Under the pieces are notes generated by a model. The model saw nothing but the letters and a program-made list of their open reading frames with translations. It ran no database searches and was not told the origin of the DNA. Below, piece by piece: positions 10,956 to 21,639 of a stretch of DNA of 64,000 nucleotides; position 1 is the first letter of the stretch; the number at the start of each line of letters is the position of its first letter. Origin of the DNA: Plasmopara viticola (taxonomy: Eukaryota; Oomycota; Peronosporomycetes; Peronosporales; Peronosporaceae); the NCBI GenBank assembly GCA_001695595.3, contig MBPM02000127.1, forward strand, positions 62,001 to 126,000, given 5' to 3'. Position numbers and translations under genes: made by a program.

Positions 10956-11278
10956 AATGTAATGTATTACGTTATCGCATTGCCAAGTTATGCACGTGCT
11001 AGGCTCAGTCTGGCTAGTCCACGGCATAGAGTGGTGTCCGCATACGTCGGGTCTCGTTCGGCGGGCAGTGCAGCCAGCACCGAGGTCGTGAGGGTCTTCC
11101 ATTAATTTATTTAGCCCTGACTTGGTAAGAGCCCAAGTGGCGCCCTGGTGCTGGAGATTGTCGCGTCGAGGGTGAGACTCGTTAGAGACCTGCAGATGCC
11201 CGAGAGCACCTGCCCAAAGCGCGCGAGCATTTAGCCCCCGCGCTTGGAAGGAGGGCGTCACTTCAACCTTTCCCGAGC
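10956..11278 (-). mobile_element. short LINE-derived element, copy C
   Basis: This element is flanked by a 15-base target-site duplication, GGTATGGGTATATGT at 10941-10955 and 11279-11293. It has the same head, middle piece and 3' end as copy A, and a short (TAATG)n tail. It lies about 350 bases upstream of the RxLR effector start and points away from it, so it may contribute to or disturb the effector's upstream control region. Confidence 0.88.
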
Positions 11279-11293
11279 GGTATGGGTATATGT

Positions 11294-11625
11294 CTTGTTT
11301 AACATACCGACGAGTCACAATTTAACGAGCCGTTTTTAAAAAGACACATTGCCTTACCAACTTCTGCTTGATGGCTCGTTCTGCAAATATATTTACCGAA
11401 TCTCAGTGCAGTTAGTTTTATCCTCAAATGTAACCGCGAGAGATACGCTTAAAATATTGTGCAGCGCATTTAATAAACAAGTGAAAGCAGCTAATTTAAG
11501 TTCTGGAGAAGGAGATAGCACACGTGCCATCGTTCAGGAACCACACATTTTTATTGGAATGATAAAAACATACGGTACTTGCTGCCCACAGATACCGGTA
11601 TATCAGGTGCAGCAGCGACATCTCC
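11294..11625 (+). promoter_or_regulatory. upstream region of the RxLR effector
   Basis: This 332-base stretch separates the short retroelement from the effector's ATG and must hold the core promoter and leader unless transcription starts inside the element. No confident initiator motif is assigned. A short frame at 11349-11690 overlaps the effector start in another frame and is not believed to be a gene. Two leader pieces (11571-11586 and 11597-11607) recur joined together at 21512-21538. Confidence 0.35.
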
Positions 11626-13359
11626 ATGCGCGGCGCATATTCCGTGGCTATCGCGCTTCTCGTCGCGGCTGGAAGCCAATCAGCTGCTGAGTCTGACCAG
11701 TATGAGCTTCAACAAAGACCTGACAATGACTTCATGGCGTCCGATGGCACAATTGGTGAAATGTCGCGGAGTCGAGTTCTTCGAGAAAGTCATAACCCAA
11801 AGAACGACTTGATGCTCTCGGCGGACGATGAAGAGCGCACGCCTTCAGCTCCAAACAGTTTCTTGACGACTTTTAAAAGATCAGACTTTATGACTGCGGA
11901 TAATGTGATGAGAACGAAGGGAGAAGCAAGTGCGATCAATGCAGCTTCGAAGGCCTTAAATCTTATAACAACCAACAGGCGCAAGCACATCGCCCCAACG
12001 CCTAATAATGTGGTTAAACAAGTAGTGCGTACTCCACCAAATTCAGACATATCTTTGATGGCGGTGGAAAACAAAAATCCATTAGAAATGGCGAAAAGGC
12101 GGCAGACGAAACATCCGACAGCCATCACGGAAAACGCTGCAAGGTCTGTAAACGAGCTCGACTACCGACCCGCCCCTTCAGACCCTTCCACGATTATAGC
12201 TGAAGCTTCCAACGGTCGCTTTGACAACCAGCTGACCACTAAAAAGGCGTTACAGCTCGACAAAAACGAACAGCTTGACGAGAAAAAAAAATTACGGGAA
12301 AAAGATCTGATATCGAACGATCAACTTTTGCGCGTGTTTGATAAATCTGAGCATCCTACGGCCCTAAATCGTCAAGAAGCAAATGCAATCGAAGCAGCTC
12401 CAAAGAATGTGAAACATTTAAAAAGCAACAAGCGCAAGGGGAAGCGCATCGTCTCGACACCAAACAAAGTGGTTGGACAAGTACTGCATGCACCACCAGA
12501 TCCTGATGAATCTCCAGTGTTGGTGGCAAACAATATACCAACCGTTTTGGCGAAAAGACTGGATGAAAAACATCCGACAGCCATCATGGAAAATGCTGCA
12601 ATTTCTTTAAAACGTCACGACTACCGACCCGCATCTTCAGGCCGTTCCACGGTTAACGCCGAAGCTCCAAGTGATCGACATAACAAACAGCCAATTAATC
12701 AGAAGGCGTTCCAGCTCGACAAGAACGAACACGTTGACGAAAGTTTTATGCGAGAGGATTTAGTGTCAGTCAAAGAACTTTTGTTCTTGTTTGAAGAATA
12801 TTCCAAATCATCACATCCCACGGAAGTAAATCGTCAAAGCGGACCCAAAGATTGGACCAATGATATCGCGCAAGGTCCCAAATTGATTCAAGATTTCGAA
12901 ATTACTGGCGAGATAGTAAACGTCCACGAAGCGTTCCTCAAGGCCTTCAACCTGCCATTTCACCAGTATATACAAGAGACGGCAACAATGCTCACAGTAG
13001 TCCGATATATAAGTAACTCAAGTCCGAACAACAAAATAGCCAACTCACCATTCAGAAAAATCGCAGACATCCAGAGCCTGGAAAAACTGCAGCAATTGCT
13101 GAGCTCAGATTTGAAGAAGTTACTGGGGGATGGAAACAAGATGCTGCCAAATAATTTGGAGAATTTGAAGAAGGCCTATGCTGTGAAGTTGATCGTCATG
13201 TACGATTTATTTTTCAACTTCTGCCACGACCGTAAAGATTTAGTCAAGGGTCTGCCTCGCGACTCTCAGCCTTCAAATTGGATCCTGAAGCTTTCAACTT
13301 CAAACAGTGAAAATAACAATCACAAAACTCCTCAGCTCCCAAGACGAAGAATGTCATAG
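11626..13359 (+). CDS. secreted RxLR-dEER effector with internal tandem duplication
   Basis: The 577-residue product begins with a signal peptide (residues 1-20, hydrophobic AIALLVAA). It has an RVLR motif at 50-53 and DDEER at 67-71, the order and spacing typical of oomycete host-translocated effectors. Such proteins leave the pathogen and act inside plant cells; the target here is unknown. After dEER the chain is hydrophilic. Residues of about 104-250 and 254-404 are two copies of one unit with a period of about 153 residues, shown by TPN..V at 125 and 278, KHPTAI at 162 and 315, and NRQ at 248 and 402. A basic stretch (KSNKRKGKR, 266-274) could be a nuclear signal. The C-terminal 170 residues are helical in appearance. 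No intron is needed. The gene sits between transposons on both sides. ATG 11626 is chosen because it gives the signal peptide. Confidence 0.88.
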   Translation: MRGAYSVAIALLVAAGSQSAAESDQYELQQRPDNDFMASDGTIGEMSRSRVLRESHNPKNDLMLSADDEERTPSAPNSFLTTFKRSDFMTADNVMRTKGEASAINAASKALNLITTNRRKHIAPTPNNVVKQVVRTPPNSDISLMAVENKNPLEMAKRRQTKHPTAITENAARSVNELDYRPAPSDPSTIIAEASNGRFDNQLTTKKALQLDKNEQLDEKKKLREKDLISNDQLLRVFDKSEHPTALNRQEANAIEAAPKNVKHLKSNKRKGKRIVSTPNKVVGQVLHAPPDPDESPVLVANNIPTVLAKRLDEKHPTAIMENAAISLKRHDYRPASSGRSTVNAEAPSDRHNKQPINQKAFQLDKNEHVDESFMREDLVSVKELLFLFEEYSKSSHPTEVNRQSGPKDWTNDIAQGPKLIQDFEITGEIVNVHEAFLKAFNLPFHQYIQETATMLTVVRYISNSSPNNKIANSPFRKIADIQSLEKLQQLLSSDLKKLLGDGNKMLPNNLENLKKAYAVKLIVMYDLFFNFCHDRKDLVKGLPRDSQPSNWILKLSTSNSENNNHKTPQLPRRRMS

Positions 13360-13419
13360 CTTCGATAAGTCATTCAAGCAAACAACAACAACGCTCTCGC
13401 TATTCATTTGCCGCTCAAT

Positions 13420-13690
13420 ACGACAGAGCCTAGCGACTCGAGCAACAAAACCATGGCCAGCCAAGAGAAAATAATAAAAAGAGGTAACATTTAAATACTG
13501 CGAGCATTAACCCTACGTCGCTACAAGATTTAGACAGCTATCGCGGCATAATTATACAGATGAAACGCCAGCTCTGTTGCGGTATTCAGGTGAATGATGC
13601 AATGCGCAATGCCATCGCTGGCTACTCGCATCGTAGTGAGGAATGTTGTCGTAAGATAAACGTAGTAGTGGACATTGAGGACGATGACGA
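13420..13690 (+). repeat. diverged copy of the inverted-repeat sequence
   Basis: It shares CCTAGCGACTCGAGC (13432-13446) and the following order of short matches with 1036-1240 and 19826-20085, including the CGCTGGCTACTCGCATCGTAG type segment. It begins about 60 bases after the effector stop. It is too diverged to judge its full length. Confidence 0.6.
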
Positions 13691-15107
13691 GGAGAGATAG
13701 TAATCTCTTTTGGTAGGGGAATAAAGTTTATGTAAGTTCGAACAAATAAGGCGATGACACGGATAGGAGCAAGCAGATAATGATCGCAAGATTGCTTCGT
13801 CGTCGGCAGTATAAGTATTGAAACAGGTTATTTATATCCTCGCGGTGCAAACTCCACAACTTATTAAAAAAGCGTCTAGATGGAAACGACCAAAAGTGTT
13901 GATTAAAAACTAGAATTTATTCTCTGCATCGGGATACTCGCTCGCAACGTCAGCGTCGTACATCTTTTTCCTGCTCATGAAATGGTTGTAACACAGTCGC
14001 AGAGGAAGCTGATTAAAGTCGGTCGTCGGATGAGGCTGAGGCGCGGTAAGGCGAAGCCTTAAAAAAAGGAGAAGTACTCGTTGCTTAAAGCAAATTGTGA
14101 AATGATCTTAGATGAAGTGCTCGTACGTCTTATTTTCTTGCTACTGCCTAACTGATGGCTCACTTCATCTTTTGCTACCACTCCAAACGCTACTATTCTT
14201 CTTTATTTCATCTGGCTTTTTACACATCCAAAGTACACTCAACGAACAAGCTTTCTTGGTTCCCAATGACTATGCGACATCTGGACTGTCTTCTGGTCGG
14301 AGACTGTATAGTCGCCTATTCCTATGGATAGTTCTAATACGTATGTGCTTTGAGGATATTTTGATTAAATTGCGTAAAATCCGTTACCAGCAAAACTGCC
14401 GGTGACGACGGTTACGTATCATGACCCCCCTTCAAAAAGATGCCTACTTTAAAAGATTGGGCTCATCTTTCTGGATCCCAATAGAGGCTAATGAGTTCAG
14501 AAATCTGCTTATGATTTTCCACGTATTCCCAAGTGGCTTCCTTCTTTTTGGTTTCACCAAGCCATCAAACTTCGTATTGTATGTTTGCCTTGTTCTTACG
14601 ATGTCCAATTATGGTTTCATTAAGTTGTCCCTAGGAGCCATCTGCCAACATGACCTCATTTCTCTTTAGTCTAAGCTTGGGGCTCTTAAATTACGGCTTC
14701 AACACGGAAGTGTGTAACGCTGGGTGCAGCTTCAGTTGCTTCGATAATCATAATTTATAGGAATCTCGTTTAACTCTCTTCACGATTGGGAATTGGTCAA
14801 TGTATCTTGATGCGAGTTTTCTCGACGGAGCAAAACCCTTGTGACGGACATTCAATTTCTTTGCGTTCAAAAACACCATATCGCCATTTTGGAAGTTTCG
14901 GACAAGTCTATTTCTGTCATGTTAGTACTTCATGCGTTCTAGTGCTTCGTCTGACCGGTCCTGTGCAACCTTAAGCAACTTTTGTTTACGTAGTGGGAAC
15001 TCTTATGCTGATTTTCTAAACTAAAAATCTCTAAATTTGATGCGACATCATCGGCATATAAGGAACATAGCTTCAGACTGTGACATTTGAACTGCAGAGG
15101 TTACGTG

Positions 15108-15762
15108 TTAATTAAAGGATATTGTCCCAATCGTTCTGTCTTGAATTGACGCCACCTCGGACAAAATTTCCAATAAAACGGTTAAATCTTTCCTTTTGTC
15201 CATCCGTTTGCGGCCTAAAGGCCGAAGCCAATTTCTGTTGCGTTCCCACTGTAGACACGAGTGCTTGCCATAACTTGGATGTAGACTTGGTGTCACGGTT
15301 GGATACAATGGTCTTGGTATGCCACAGGGCTTCATATATTCTGTGCATGAAGACCTTTGCTATTTCTTCCGTATCGTCCGTTGTCTTCGTATTGATGAAC
15401 GTGGCCTTTTTTGTTGAGCGATCAACTTTCACCACGACGGCAATAAAAATTTCGGTAAAGACACGATGAACTCAACTGAAAGTGATCCTGGCGATTTTGT
15501 CCGCCTAGCCTCGTTGCGCTGACACATTTCGCATGTGTTGACATAGCGCTGACTGCACTTCGTCATTTTTGGCCAGCAGTACATTTGACGTCCGTCTAGA
15601 TGCGTCATGTGAAAATCCTGGGTGGCCTGCCGATACAGAATCATGGTTCTCACTGATGACGCAATTTCTTAGATCTTCGTCGTTCGGGATATACAGTCGT
15701 GGCGTCTCATCTTCGCCAGTTTGGTAATACAAAATACCATCCTGCAGTGAGTACTTTGACAC
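15108..15762 (-). pseudogene. gypsy integrase region, copy 1
   Basis: Frames at 15505-15762 and 15429-15653 carry the HHCC zinc site (HDSVSAGHPG, then CEMCQRNEARR). The frame at 15112-15435 carries the core with VSNRDTKSTSKLWQAL and RPQTDGQKERFNR, a phrase typical of gypsy integrases. Three frame changes divide the domain, so it is not functional. The enzyme would insert element DNA. Confidence 0.85.
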
Positions 15763-15763
15763 A

Positions 15764-17229
15764 TCATCTTCTTTTTTTCAGCTTCTTAATGATGTACTGT
15801 AGATCTCTATTCCACTCTAATATCGTCTTTGCAGATTGAGCAACTGTAACCTTGTTCGTTGTTATTGTCGCTCCGATGTCGCAGTTCATAGCCGCTTCCG
15901 AAAGCTCTTGCAAGCTTTCTTGGGCAGCTTTACTATCGAATATTGGATTGCGTGACAGTGCAACAGCCACGGTGAAAGTTTCACCGGAGATCCACTTAAA
16001 TAGAGGCTGAAAAATCAGCAAGCTCAATGAGCCATCGAGCTACTCTGCGATCCGTAGTCTTCTGCATCAGGATCATCTCAATACTTTTGTGATCCGTTTC
16101 GACCGTAATTAATTGATCGAGAGATACACACGCCATACTTTGGCGCATGCATACTTGCAAGGAGCTCTTGCTAACGAATAGGGTTGTTCAACTCGGCTGG
16201 CTTCATCTTCCGACAAGTATATAATCAATTGGAAGATCCTGCTCCCCGTCCTTTTGCAACAAGAGTCCCTCTCTCGCAAAGTTCGAGGCGTTCATTCGTG
16301 AATTAAATGGTTTCGAAAGTTGGGAATACTAAAAGCAGGTCGATTTGTCAAGCGACGCTTTAGTCCAGTGAAGCAGCGTAGCAAATCGTCCGAGATCTCG
16401 ATCGCTTCTCGGGGACATTTTTTTTAAAACACTGTCGCGGAGTGGTCCTGCAAATTGCGCAAGGTCCTTGCAAAGCCTTGAGACATAGAGTGTAGTGCCT
16501 AAAAAGCACTCCGATTGCTTCTTTGTCTCGGGCACATGCTATTATGTGATGATCTTGATCTTGTCGGGGTCCGTTCGGACGACAAAGTCTCTTAGAAATG
16601 GGATCTCACCCACGCAGAACTGACACTTTGACTACTTGATGCAAAGTTGCTGTTCTTCACACCGTTCAAGTACACGGTCTAAAGTCGCTACGTGGTCTGC
16701 GACATCTTCATTTTGTGTAAACACGTAGATGTCGTCGAAGTAGATAGCCATCACATCCCTTCCATCTCAAAATATTCTCTGCAAAAGCCGGTTTACCGTA
16801 CCCGGTCTTCCGCTCAGTCCCACGGAAGTGGCTAGATAATCAAATAGACCATCTGGGGTTGAAAAAGCGGCAATCAGGATATCTGATTCACGCAATTTAA
16901 ACTGATAGTAACATCAAAGTAGGCCCATGCACCAAAAACTAATGACATCCGAACATGGCGTCAAAGGTGTCTTCCTTACGCGGCATCGGTATCGCCGGCG
17001 AAATCGTCGCTAGGTTAAGCTGACGATAACCATACACAATTAGCTAACCCACACGTTTCTTGATACAAAACGTCGGTGCCAAAAAGGCAGATGTACCTGG
17101 TCGAATAATGACTGCTTGAATTCTCTCTTCGGTCCTTTCTTGAATTGTCCCTTGCTGTTCAAGACTCTGGTACAAATTGTTTGACGGATATCGGTTTGTT
17201 ACCAGGCTTGAGCGAAATTTTGTTCTCAT
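15764..17229 (-). pseudogene. gypsy reverse transcriptase and RNase H region, copy 1
   Basis: The start of RT is visible at 17044-17229 (SAFLAPTFCIKKRVG). The catalytic YFDD lies near 16722-16745 (MAIYFDDIYVF). The connection region is at 16329-16535 (SECFLGTTLYVSRLC). RNase H ends at 15764-16027 with VALSRNP. Many stops lie between the pieces. Confidence 0.82.
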
Positions 17230-17699
17230 TGCCTTTCAGTATTGGAGGTGTCTCACCTTGAAGTTCTGTGCGAAATTCTGTGTTTGCAAACTTGTGCAGC
17301 GTTCCATACGCTGGAAATTCCTTAAGCGATTCCCATCTTTGATTCTTGAAGCGATCAGCTTTTCAAAAATCATGAGGGTTGACGACAAAGACAGCAGTAA
17401 TGTTTTTGTCGTGACTAAACATTCTCAAAAACTAGCGAGGAAAAATTATTTGCGTCATTCCTTGACGGCCTTGGTGGCCATTATGGATGTAAGAGAAACC
17501 AGGTATCTGCAAGTTCATGTGCACCGTTTGTTAAGGGCGGTGAGCAACTTGGTCGTAACCAAGGTTAATTTTTATCTCACCCTTGGTTACATCGAACACT
17601 AGTCGCTCAACCAAGTCATCAGATACACTATTAATACTACATCCATTCTTAATGAAGACGGTGTCGGGTCTATATTGTTTTATGTCTTTAAACGCTTGA

Positions 17700-18620
17700 A
17701 GTTCAGCTTCGAGGATCGCATATAGCGCACATTTAATTTAACAGTTCGCTTTTTTGCATTTGGGAGCGGTACATTGGGGCGATATGTGGCTGGCAACATA
17801 CATTGTCATATGTTGCCGTTTCGGTCCAATTCTCGTCCTTGTCCTTCCTCCTTTTATAAACGCTTTTGCTTTTAAGGTCGTGACTTGTTCGCTCGATAAC
17901 GTGATTTTTGTAGGCACCGTCTTGGACGATATACGACTTGGCCTGCCCGAGTAATGGGCAAACTCGTAATTGGAGGCAAGTGCAATGACGTCTTGGATAG
18001 TACTAAGACGCTCTTCCTTGATCTTTTTTGTAGGTTTCTATCCGTAACACATTCTGGAAAAGAACTGCTTTTTCAATTCACTAGTTTTAATTTCAGCTTG
18101 GAACATCAAGTCCTGGAATTGAGAGACAAAAATCATACCCAAAATCCTTAGGCATGAAGCGTACGCGCAATTAGGTTTTAAACAGTGCCCAGGTCTTGTG
18201 CACGTTTATGCGCTTGCCTTCGGCGATAAAGGCACGGTATCAACTTAGTACAAATATTTTTGATGATTGAGATTAGCGTCACAAAGTTGGACGACACTGT
18301 TGTCATCAGTGACACTTGTTAGCGTTATAGTGTTCCGAGGCAAAGTTTCACATTTCAATATCTTAGAAAAACTTCTCTTACAGGAGGATTTATCTTCTTC
18401 TGCTCGCCTCTTGTTGCAACAAGAAACTCGAAGAGCTCATTAGTCTGTTGCATTCGAGCTTGCATTTTAGCTTGCACCTGAACTCGATGTTGCTGTTGCT
18501 GCTGAGTGAGATACAACAGTAACTGCTGCATGGACAGTGTGCCTTGTCCTGTCGCTGCAGACGGAGCAACATAGGGCTGAACGGTTAAATCCGCTTGGCC
18601 ATTGGCACTTGCTGCATCTT
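17700..18620 (-). pseudogene. gypsy gag region, copy 1
   Basis: In the copy at 32237-32722 the equivalent stretch shows a CCHC knuckle; here the same order is present but more decayed. Near 18480-18560 the minus strand reads a short glutamine-rich helix (LTQQQQQHRVQVQAKMQ), suggesting the N-terminal assembly part of gag. No long frame survives. Confidence 0.55.
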
Positions 18621-19679
18621 GTGGAGTCGGCGCTCTAAATCTTTAGCGCGACGTTGGCCGAGAAGTTTCGTGATCGTCGAGAGCACTTATTTGGCTCTGT
18701 AGACGAGATAATTGGCAGTAATTGCTGGGCTTCTCAGCGCTCTTTTTATAATCGACTAGACCTTAATAAAATCTCATGACTAAAAATGAAACTGATAAAA
18801 TGTTGTTTCACAGTCTACGCTTTCAGTATAAGTAAAGAAAGTGGTCTATTCAACATCTCAAAAGCTCTTGGGTTTGCTTAATACGGCGCTTAAGGTTTTG
18901 AATGATGTCGTGCACTAATTTCTGGCATCTGAGTCCTTACAATTCGAGATTTCGTTTCGAGTAAGTTGGACAAGCTTCAGCTGCATTATTGCTGATAAAT
19001 ACAAGTCTTTTCGCAGCTTGTCGAGATTTTTGTTGCGGCTCGTTAAGAGCTCAGTGGTTTTGATGAACGGGTTGTGGGCTACGTGTCTTTTGTTTCCCAT
19101 ACAAAAAGCCAAACGAAACAGCTTAGTAGTATTAAATGTAGATCAAGCAAAGCCAAGTGAGTAACTTATCTGGAAGTTATTTTCCGTGTTTTCAGAAACG
19201 GGACTGAAATTCACCAAAAGGCAAAAACACAAAATCACAGGCCCACTGAAGAAGTTCCAAGATGTATGTACCACACTATTGTGCAACCACACAAACTATC
19301 CATTGAACGTTGATACTGTGCTGAAAGACAATCCCTTTGTAATCTAATACTGCCCACTATGTGGCCCGTACCAATAATCACAGAATGGCTCGATTCTTCC
19401 TATGTGACCATGAGCACCCTCGCCTTGAAGTCTTGAACTTGACACGACAAGTGCTACCATGAAACACAGTCGTGGGGGAAGCTGATTAAAGTTGGCTGTC
19501 GGACGAGCTGAGGCTGAGGCGCGGGCGGGGCGAGGTTGTAGGAAGAGTGTTTGTTGCTCAAAGCAAATTGAAATGTGATATTGGATGAAGAGCTCTCACG
19601 ACTTAATTTCTTGCTACACTTTTACTGGTGGTATGAGCAAGTTTATAAGATCAACCGTAGTCAAATACATCAACAATTT

Positions 19680-20290
19680 TGACTCTCAAGTGTCAGACTA
19701 GTATGAAATTGACGCTTGAGAATGCATCGCTCCCACAACATGAATTCACACGGTTTAGAAGCATGAAAAGAAACAACAATGCTATGTCTAGTTGTATACC
19801 GCACGATCAGATATGGGACGACAGAGTCTAGCGACTCGAGCAGCAACTTCTTGGCCGACAATGAATGAGAGAGTTGATCACCAAGAGGACCATACGCATA
19901 AAGAAATTGCGAACATTGAACCCTACATCGCTACAAAGTGTAGGCAAACATCGACGACTGGTGCTTACACATTGTGGGGCAAGTACAAAGGTAGAATACT
20001 AACTTTGTTGCGGTATTCGAGTCGATAAGCAATGCGTAGTGCGATCGCTGGCTGGTTGCATCTTAGTGAGGAACTTTGTGGTAAGAGAGTTGTGATGAAT
20101 AATAATAACGATAACAAGGCACGTCGCTTCTGTAGAAGCGGCTTGGGAAAAGCCAATGGTTTATTCATAGAGACTGATAAAACGCGGTCAAGACTAATAC
20201 GCAGCTGAAATACAGCAAGATGAGGAGCATATCAAGTCCGAAAAGCGGCTTTGTAATATTAATGACAGCGGCGATGCTGATTGTATTTTG
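19680..20290 (+). repeat. diverged copy of the inverted-repeat sequence
   Basis: It aligns in order with 896-1450: AAGTGTCAG.CTAGTA, GATTCACAC/GAATTCACAC, CTAGCGACTCGAGC and GCTGAAATAC recur. It lies immediately outside the right end of gypsy copy 1, where a 5' LTR would be expected, so the family could be a gypsy-associated end sequence. It is followed directly by the palindromic array. Confidence 0.6.
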
Positions 20291-20332
20291 TTAAAGGATA
20301 ATGTACATTTCTTTTCGTGCGAATAAAGGCGA

Positions 20333-20524
20333 CTAACAACGCAAGCGGTGAGTAGCTGTTAATCTTGCTTCGTCGGCAAAAAGGTTACATAAAAACGTTT
20401 ATGTAACCTATAAAAACGTTTATGTAACCTATAAAAACGTTTATGTAACCTATAAAAACGTTTATGTAACCTTTTTTGCCGACGAAGTAAGATCAACAGC
20501 TAATCACCGCTTGCGTTGACAATC
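20333..20524. repeat. hairpin element with four 21-base palindromic units
   Basis: Outer arms of about 60 bases face each other: CAACGCAAGCGGTGAGTAGC (from 20337) and its near complement ending TTGCGTTG (to 20518), each continuing through GCTTCGTCGGCAAAAA or its complement. Between them are four tandem 21-base units (20389-20472). Every unit boundary forms GGTTACATAAA-AACG-TTTATGTAACC, a palindrome with 11-base arms. The whole could be a foldback or MITE-type element whose centre has expanded. No frame is present. Confidence 0.8.
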
Positions 20525-21176
20525 CCTATTGTAGGCGACCGGCAATACATTTAATTAAAATAAATGTTGGGCCAGGAGTCGAACCCGTCAATTTAGTACC
20601 GTTTGTGCGCAATTTCCCTGTTATAGTACTCAAGAAAATATAAAATTTCTTGCTGATTAATATGTGGAATTTGTTCGTAGCATATTGCCGCGCTTTGAAA
20701 TATTATAAGGCACTGTGGTCGCTGGATATACGCGTAAGACCGTCGCTGACGAACTCATTATCGACTACAAATTCTGGTGAATATGTCATAACTAGGCAGA
20801 TAGAACTAGTTAGATATCGATTAGGTGACAAACAACGCCGAAGTTCATTCTGATCATCATGACCACTTTCCTCAATGCTATCTGTTAATTCAAAGCTTGT
20901 CGTAAGCTTCCATCAGCGCTGATGAGTAAGATAATGCTCAAATTTGCAAAAGATGGATTATATTGCAATAATTTTTACGTCGTGGCAGCACAACTCATGT
21001 ATGCACACTCAAAAGCACGTTCAAAACGCTCTCTTGAATCGCAAACCCAGTGTCCTACATTCATTGTATCAGAACGACAAAGTAATTATGCGTCGGGATT
21101 GATAAAGTAATTTCGCCTGCTTTAAAACCATTACTGTGTCAAGCGCCACTTATTTCAGCAAGTTGTAGATTCTGAT

Positions 21177-21505
21177 TGTAATGTGTAATGTATTACGTTA
21201 TCGCGATGCCAAGTTATGCACGTGCTAGGCTCAGTCTGGCTTGTCCACGGCATAGAGTGGTGTCCGCATACGTCGGGTCTCGTTCGGCGGACAGTGCAGC
21301 CAGCACCGAGGTCGTGAGGGTCTTCCATTATTTTTGTTTATCTTCGACTTGGTAAGAGCTCAGGTGGCGCCCTGGTGCTGGAGACCGTCGCGTCGAGGGT
21401 GAGACTCGTTAGAGACCTGCAGCTGCCCGAGTGCACCTGCCCGAAGCGCGCGAGCATTTAGCCGCCGCGCTTGGAAGGAGGGCGTCACCCCAACCTTTTT
21501 CGAAG
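21177..21505 (-). mobile_element. short LINE-derived element, copy D
   Basis: Same head, middle and 3' end as copies A and C, with a short TAATG-type tail at 21177-21193. I could not find a convincing target-site duplication. Immediately beyond its 5' end are 27 bases that match the leader of the RxLR effector. Confidence 0.85.
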
Positions 21506-21639
21506 AAAATCTACGGTACTTGCTGCCGGTATATCAGGCTAAGATGCCAACACTTTATGTAAAAAACATCATAAGTCGGTATCATCTCCAAAGTGTATTA
21601 TTGCTAAGATAATATAAAAAAACGCCCATACATCAAAGG

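Larger units (their letters stand above)
13990..19640 (-). mobile_element. Ty3/gypsy LTR retrotransposon, broken, copy 1
   Basis: Read right to left it shows a gag with a glutamine-rich N-terminal part (about 18370-18560), an RT (16700-17230), RNase H (15764-16030), an HHCC zinc site, integrase (15112-15435) and a C-terminal region (14112-14670). RT before integrase marks the Ty3/gypsy class. Similar terminal stretches at about 13990-14170 and 19440-19640 (both with GAAGCTGATTAAAGT) are the likely remains of the LTRs or their inner edges. Stops and frame changes occur throughout. The second copy at 28530-32740 is collinear. Confidence 0.82.

Noticed and set aside
10902..11318. 138-codon frame on the minus strand
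   Set aside because: It crosses short element copy C and both flanks; not a gene.
11790..12128. 112-codon minus-strand frame opposite the effector
   Set aside because: Shadow of the effector coding sequence; no independent evidence.
20563..20640. tRNA-like stretch on the minus strand (GGGTTCGACTCC)
   Set aside because: Only the T-arm is convincing. No matching acceptor stem, D-arm or anticodon arm could be fitted within 75 bases.
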